Source of the DNA: Lederbergia citri
GTDB taxonomy: Bacteria > Bacillota > Bacilli > Bacillales > Bacillaceae_C
NCBI RefSeq assembly: GCF_018343625.1
Contig: NZ_JAGYPG010000002.1
Location: 1,035,280-1,099,279 of the forward strand
Direction: 5' to 3'
Length of the DNA: 64,000 nt
The notes below the pieces were generated by a model, which worked only from the letters and a program-made list of their open reading frames with translations, was not told where the DNA came from and did no database searches. Made by a program: the position numbers and the translations under genes. Below, piece after piece: positions 63,179 to 64,000 of this stretch; position 1 is the stretch's first letter; each line of letters starts with the position of its first letter.

Positions 63179-63213
63179 AGCAGACCCTAGCTACGAATAA
63201 GGGTCTGCTTTTT
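63179..63213 (+). terminator. Terminator of yeeI
   Basis: AGCAGACCCT / AGGGTCTGCT stem with an 11-nt loop, then TTTTTT. Confidence 0.92.
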
Positions 63214-63237
63214 TGTTGATTTCTGCACCAACGCTTT

Positions 63238-64000
63238 CTAGTTCCTTATTTCTTTCCTCATAAAAAGCGCATATGATATTCCAAAGCAAATTAGTGTCGC
63301 AGCAATAAGTGCAATAAGTTGTGGCGTGATCAATAATAGACTTTGACTTAATGGAAGTGCACCCGGAATGGCACCCACCACTTGCTCCATTGTCATCGGC
63401 CCAAGTGTTCTAATAGAAGGAGTCAATAAAATCGTCGTTGCTTCGCTAAACAATTGACTCGGTGAAATCCGCATTAAATTTTGGACCAGTTCTGTTGTTG
63501 ATGGATCAAGTGCATCCTGGCTTTGGGACACTTTGGATATAAGATTGACGATCATGGAATAAAAAATTGAAAAAAATAACCAAACCGCTATGCTGCTTAA
63601 TGCTGAAGTAGCTGCCTGCTTAAAGCGAATCGAGAAAAGAATCGATAAATTAACCCAAAACGCGATATAACAAATACTTAAAACAAGAAAACTGATAATC
63701 CGTAAGAATTCATCTGGTGTTGGCGGAATTCCAATCATCAAGACGCCTAGGGCAATGACTAAAAATCCTAAGGAAAATAATAAAGCACTAATCACCAAGA
63801 TGGCCGCAACGAATTTTGCATTGATGATATAATCGCGAGGGATTGGTTGAGACACTACCCTACTTAATGTCCCTTTACTATACTCGGAGTTGACCGCATC
63901 AAAGCCAAGAGCGATTCCGAGTAAAGGACCGATAAAACTGACGAATACGAAAAACGGCGGTAACGAGCCATCCGAGATTGTAAATAATTTTAAAAACAAA
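63238..64000 (-). CDS. ABC-2 type transporter permease, partial (N-terminus outside window)
   Basis: 253 residues visible, about six membrane segments. FDAVNSEYSKGTLSRVVSQP near residue 35 is the typical ABC-2 permease motif (segment between membrane helices 1 and 2, 'G-T-L-s-l-l-l-s-q-P-i'). A large extracellular loop lies at about 155-215. It probably exports a peptide, lipid or drug together with an ATPase gene beyond the right edge. The right end is cut by the window boundary. Confidence 0.85.
   Translation of the reverse strand, partial: LFLKLFTISDGSLPPFFVFVSFIGPLLGIALGFDAVNSEYSKGTLSRVVSQPIPRDYIINAKFVAAILVISALLFSLGFLVIALGVLMIGIPPTPDEFLRIISFLVLSICYIAFWVNLSILFSIRFKQAATSALSSIAVWLFFSIFYSMIVNLISKVSQSQDALDPSTTELVQNLMRISPSQLFSEATTILLTPSIRTLGPMTMEQVVGAIPGALPLSQSLLLITPQLIALIAATLICFGISYALFMRKEIRN

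Overview
The window comes from a low-GC, spore-forming Gram-positive bacterium of the Bacillaceae. The evidence is a small acid-soluble spore protein gene (sspP), a complete sigY-yxlCDEFG operon in the Bacillus subtilis order, a YeeI-type YebC protein, strong AGGAGG ribosome binding sites with frequent TTG/GTG starts, and Rho-independent terminators. The species cannot be named from sequence reading alone. I see no rRNA, tRNA, CRISPR array, insertion sequence or phage gene. Most genes lie on the minus strand.

Region by region. 0.1-5.5 kb: a tight operon for N-acyl-D-amino acid and amino sugar breakdown (PLP-dependent D-amino acid lyase, D-aminoacylase, RidA, BadF/GlcNAc-type kinase, cytosolic NodB deacetylase with an extra C-terminal domain). 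5.6-12.3 kb: a carbohydrate ABC importer with a YesM/YesN-type two-component system. 12.4-17.5 kb: PepF-like oligopeptidase, YCII-like protein, FMN reductase, RluF-like pseudouridine synthase, exported deacetylase. 17.5-21 kb: tatC and tatA beside a Tat-exported gluconate-dehydrogenase-like oxidoreductase. 21-27 kb: Na/Pi transporter, luciferase-like oxidoreductase, PAP2 phosphatase, nagA, asparaginase. 27-29.3 kb: sspP, and a coupled unit of an ECF sigma factor, an unrecognised four-module repeat protein and a 55-residue protein. 29.5-35 kb: phosphodiesterase, UMF1 transporter, a 42-bp-phased repeat array, a truncated histidine phosphatase, a protease-dead M50-like membrane protein, an aldo/keto reductase. 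35-39.3 kb: heterodimeric ABC exporter with a MarR regulator. 39.5-46.7 kb: a Tad/Flp pilus operon. 46.9-53.6 kb: DUF192 protein, phosphoesterase, flavin dehydrogenase, orphan sporulation-type kinase, TSUP transporter, aldo/keto reductase. 53.7-57 kb: a 20.5-bp-phased repeat array and the sigY operon. 57-61.9 kb: zinc-ribbon/S1C protease with an acidic tail; guanine-riboswitch-controlled purine permease and adenine deaminase. 62-64 kb: yeeI and a partial ABC-2 permease.

How it fits together. Several modules concern the envelope and stress: the Tad pilus, two ECF sigma units, the Tat module, two deacetylases and a membrane-anchored protease. Others concern salvage of amino sugars, D-amino acids and purines. 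The observations I rate highest are the ECF sigma/repeat-protein/small-protein operon (27.4-29.3 kb), two intergenic arrays whose repeat periods match whole numbers of DNA helical turns (32.3-32.7 and 53.7-53.9 kb, with a decayed relative at 62.2 kb), and a set of GTTCT-N6-WGAAC sites between the Tad operon and the DUF192 gene.
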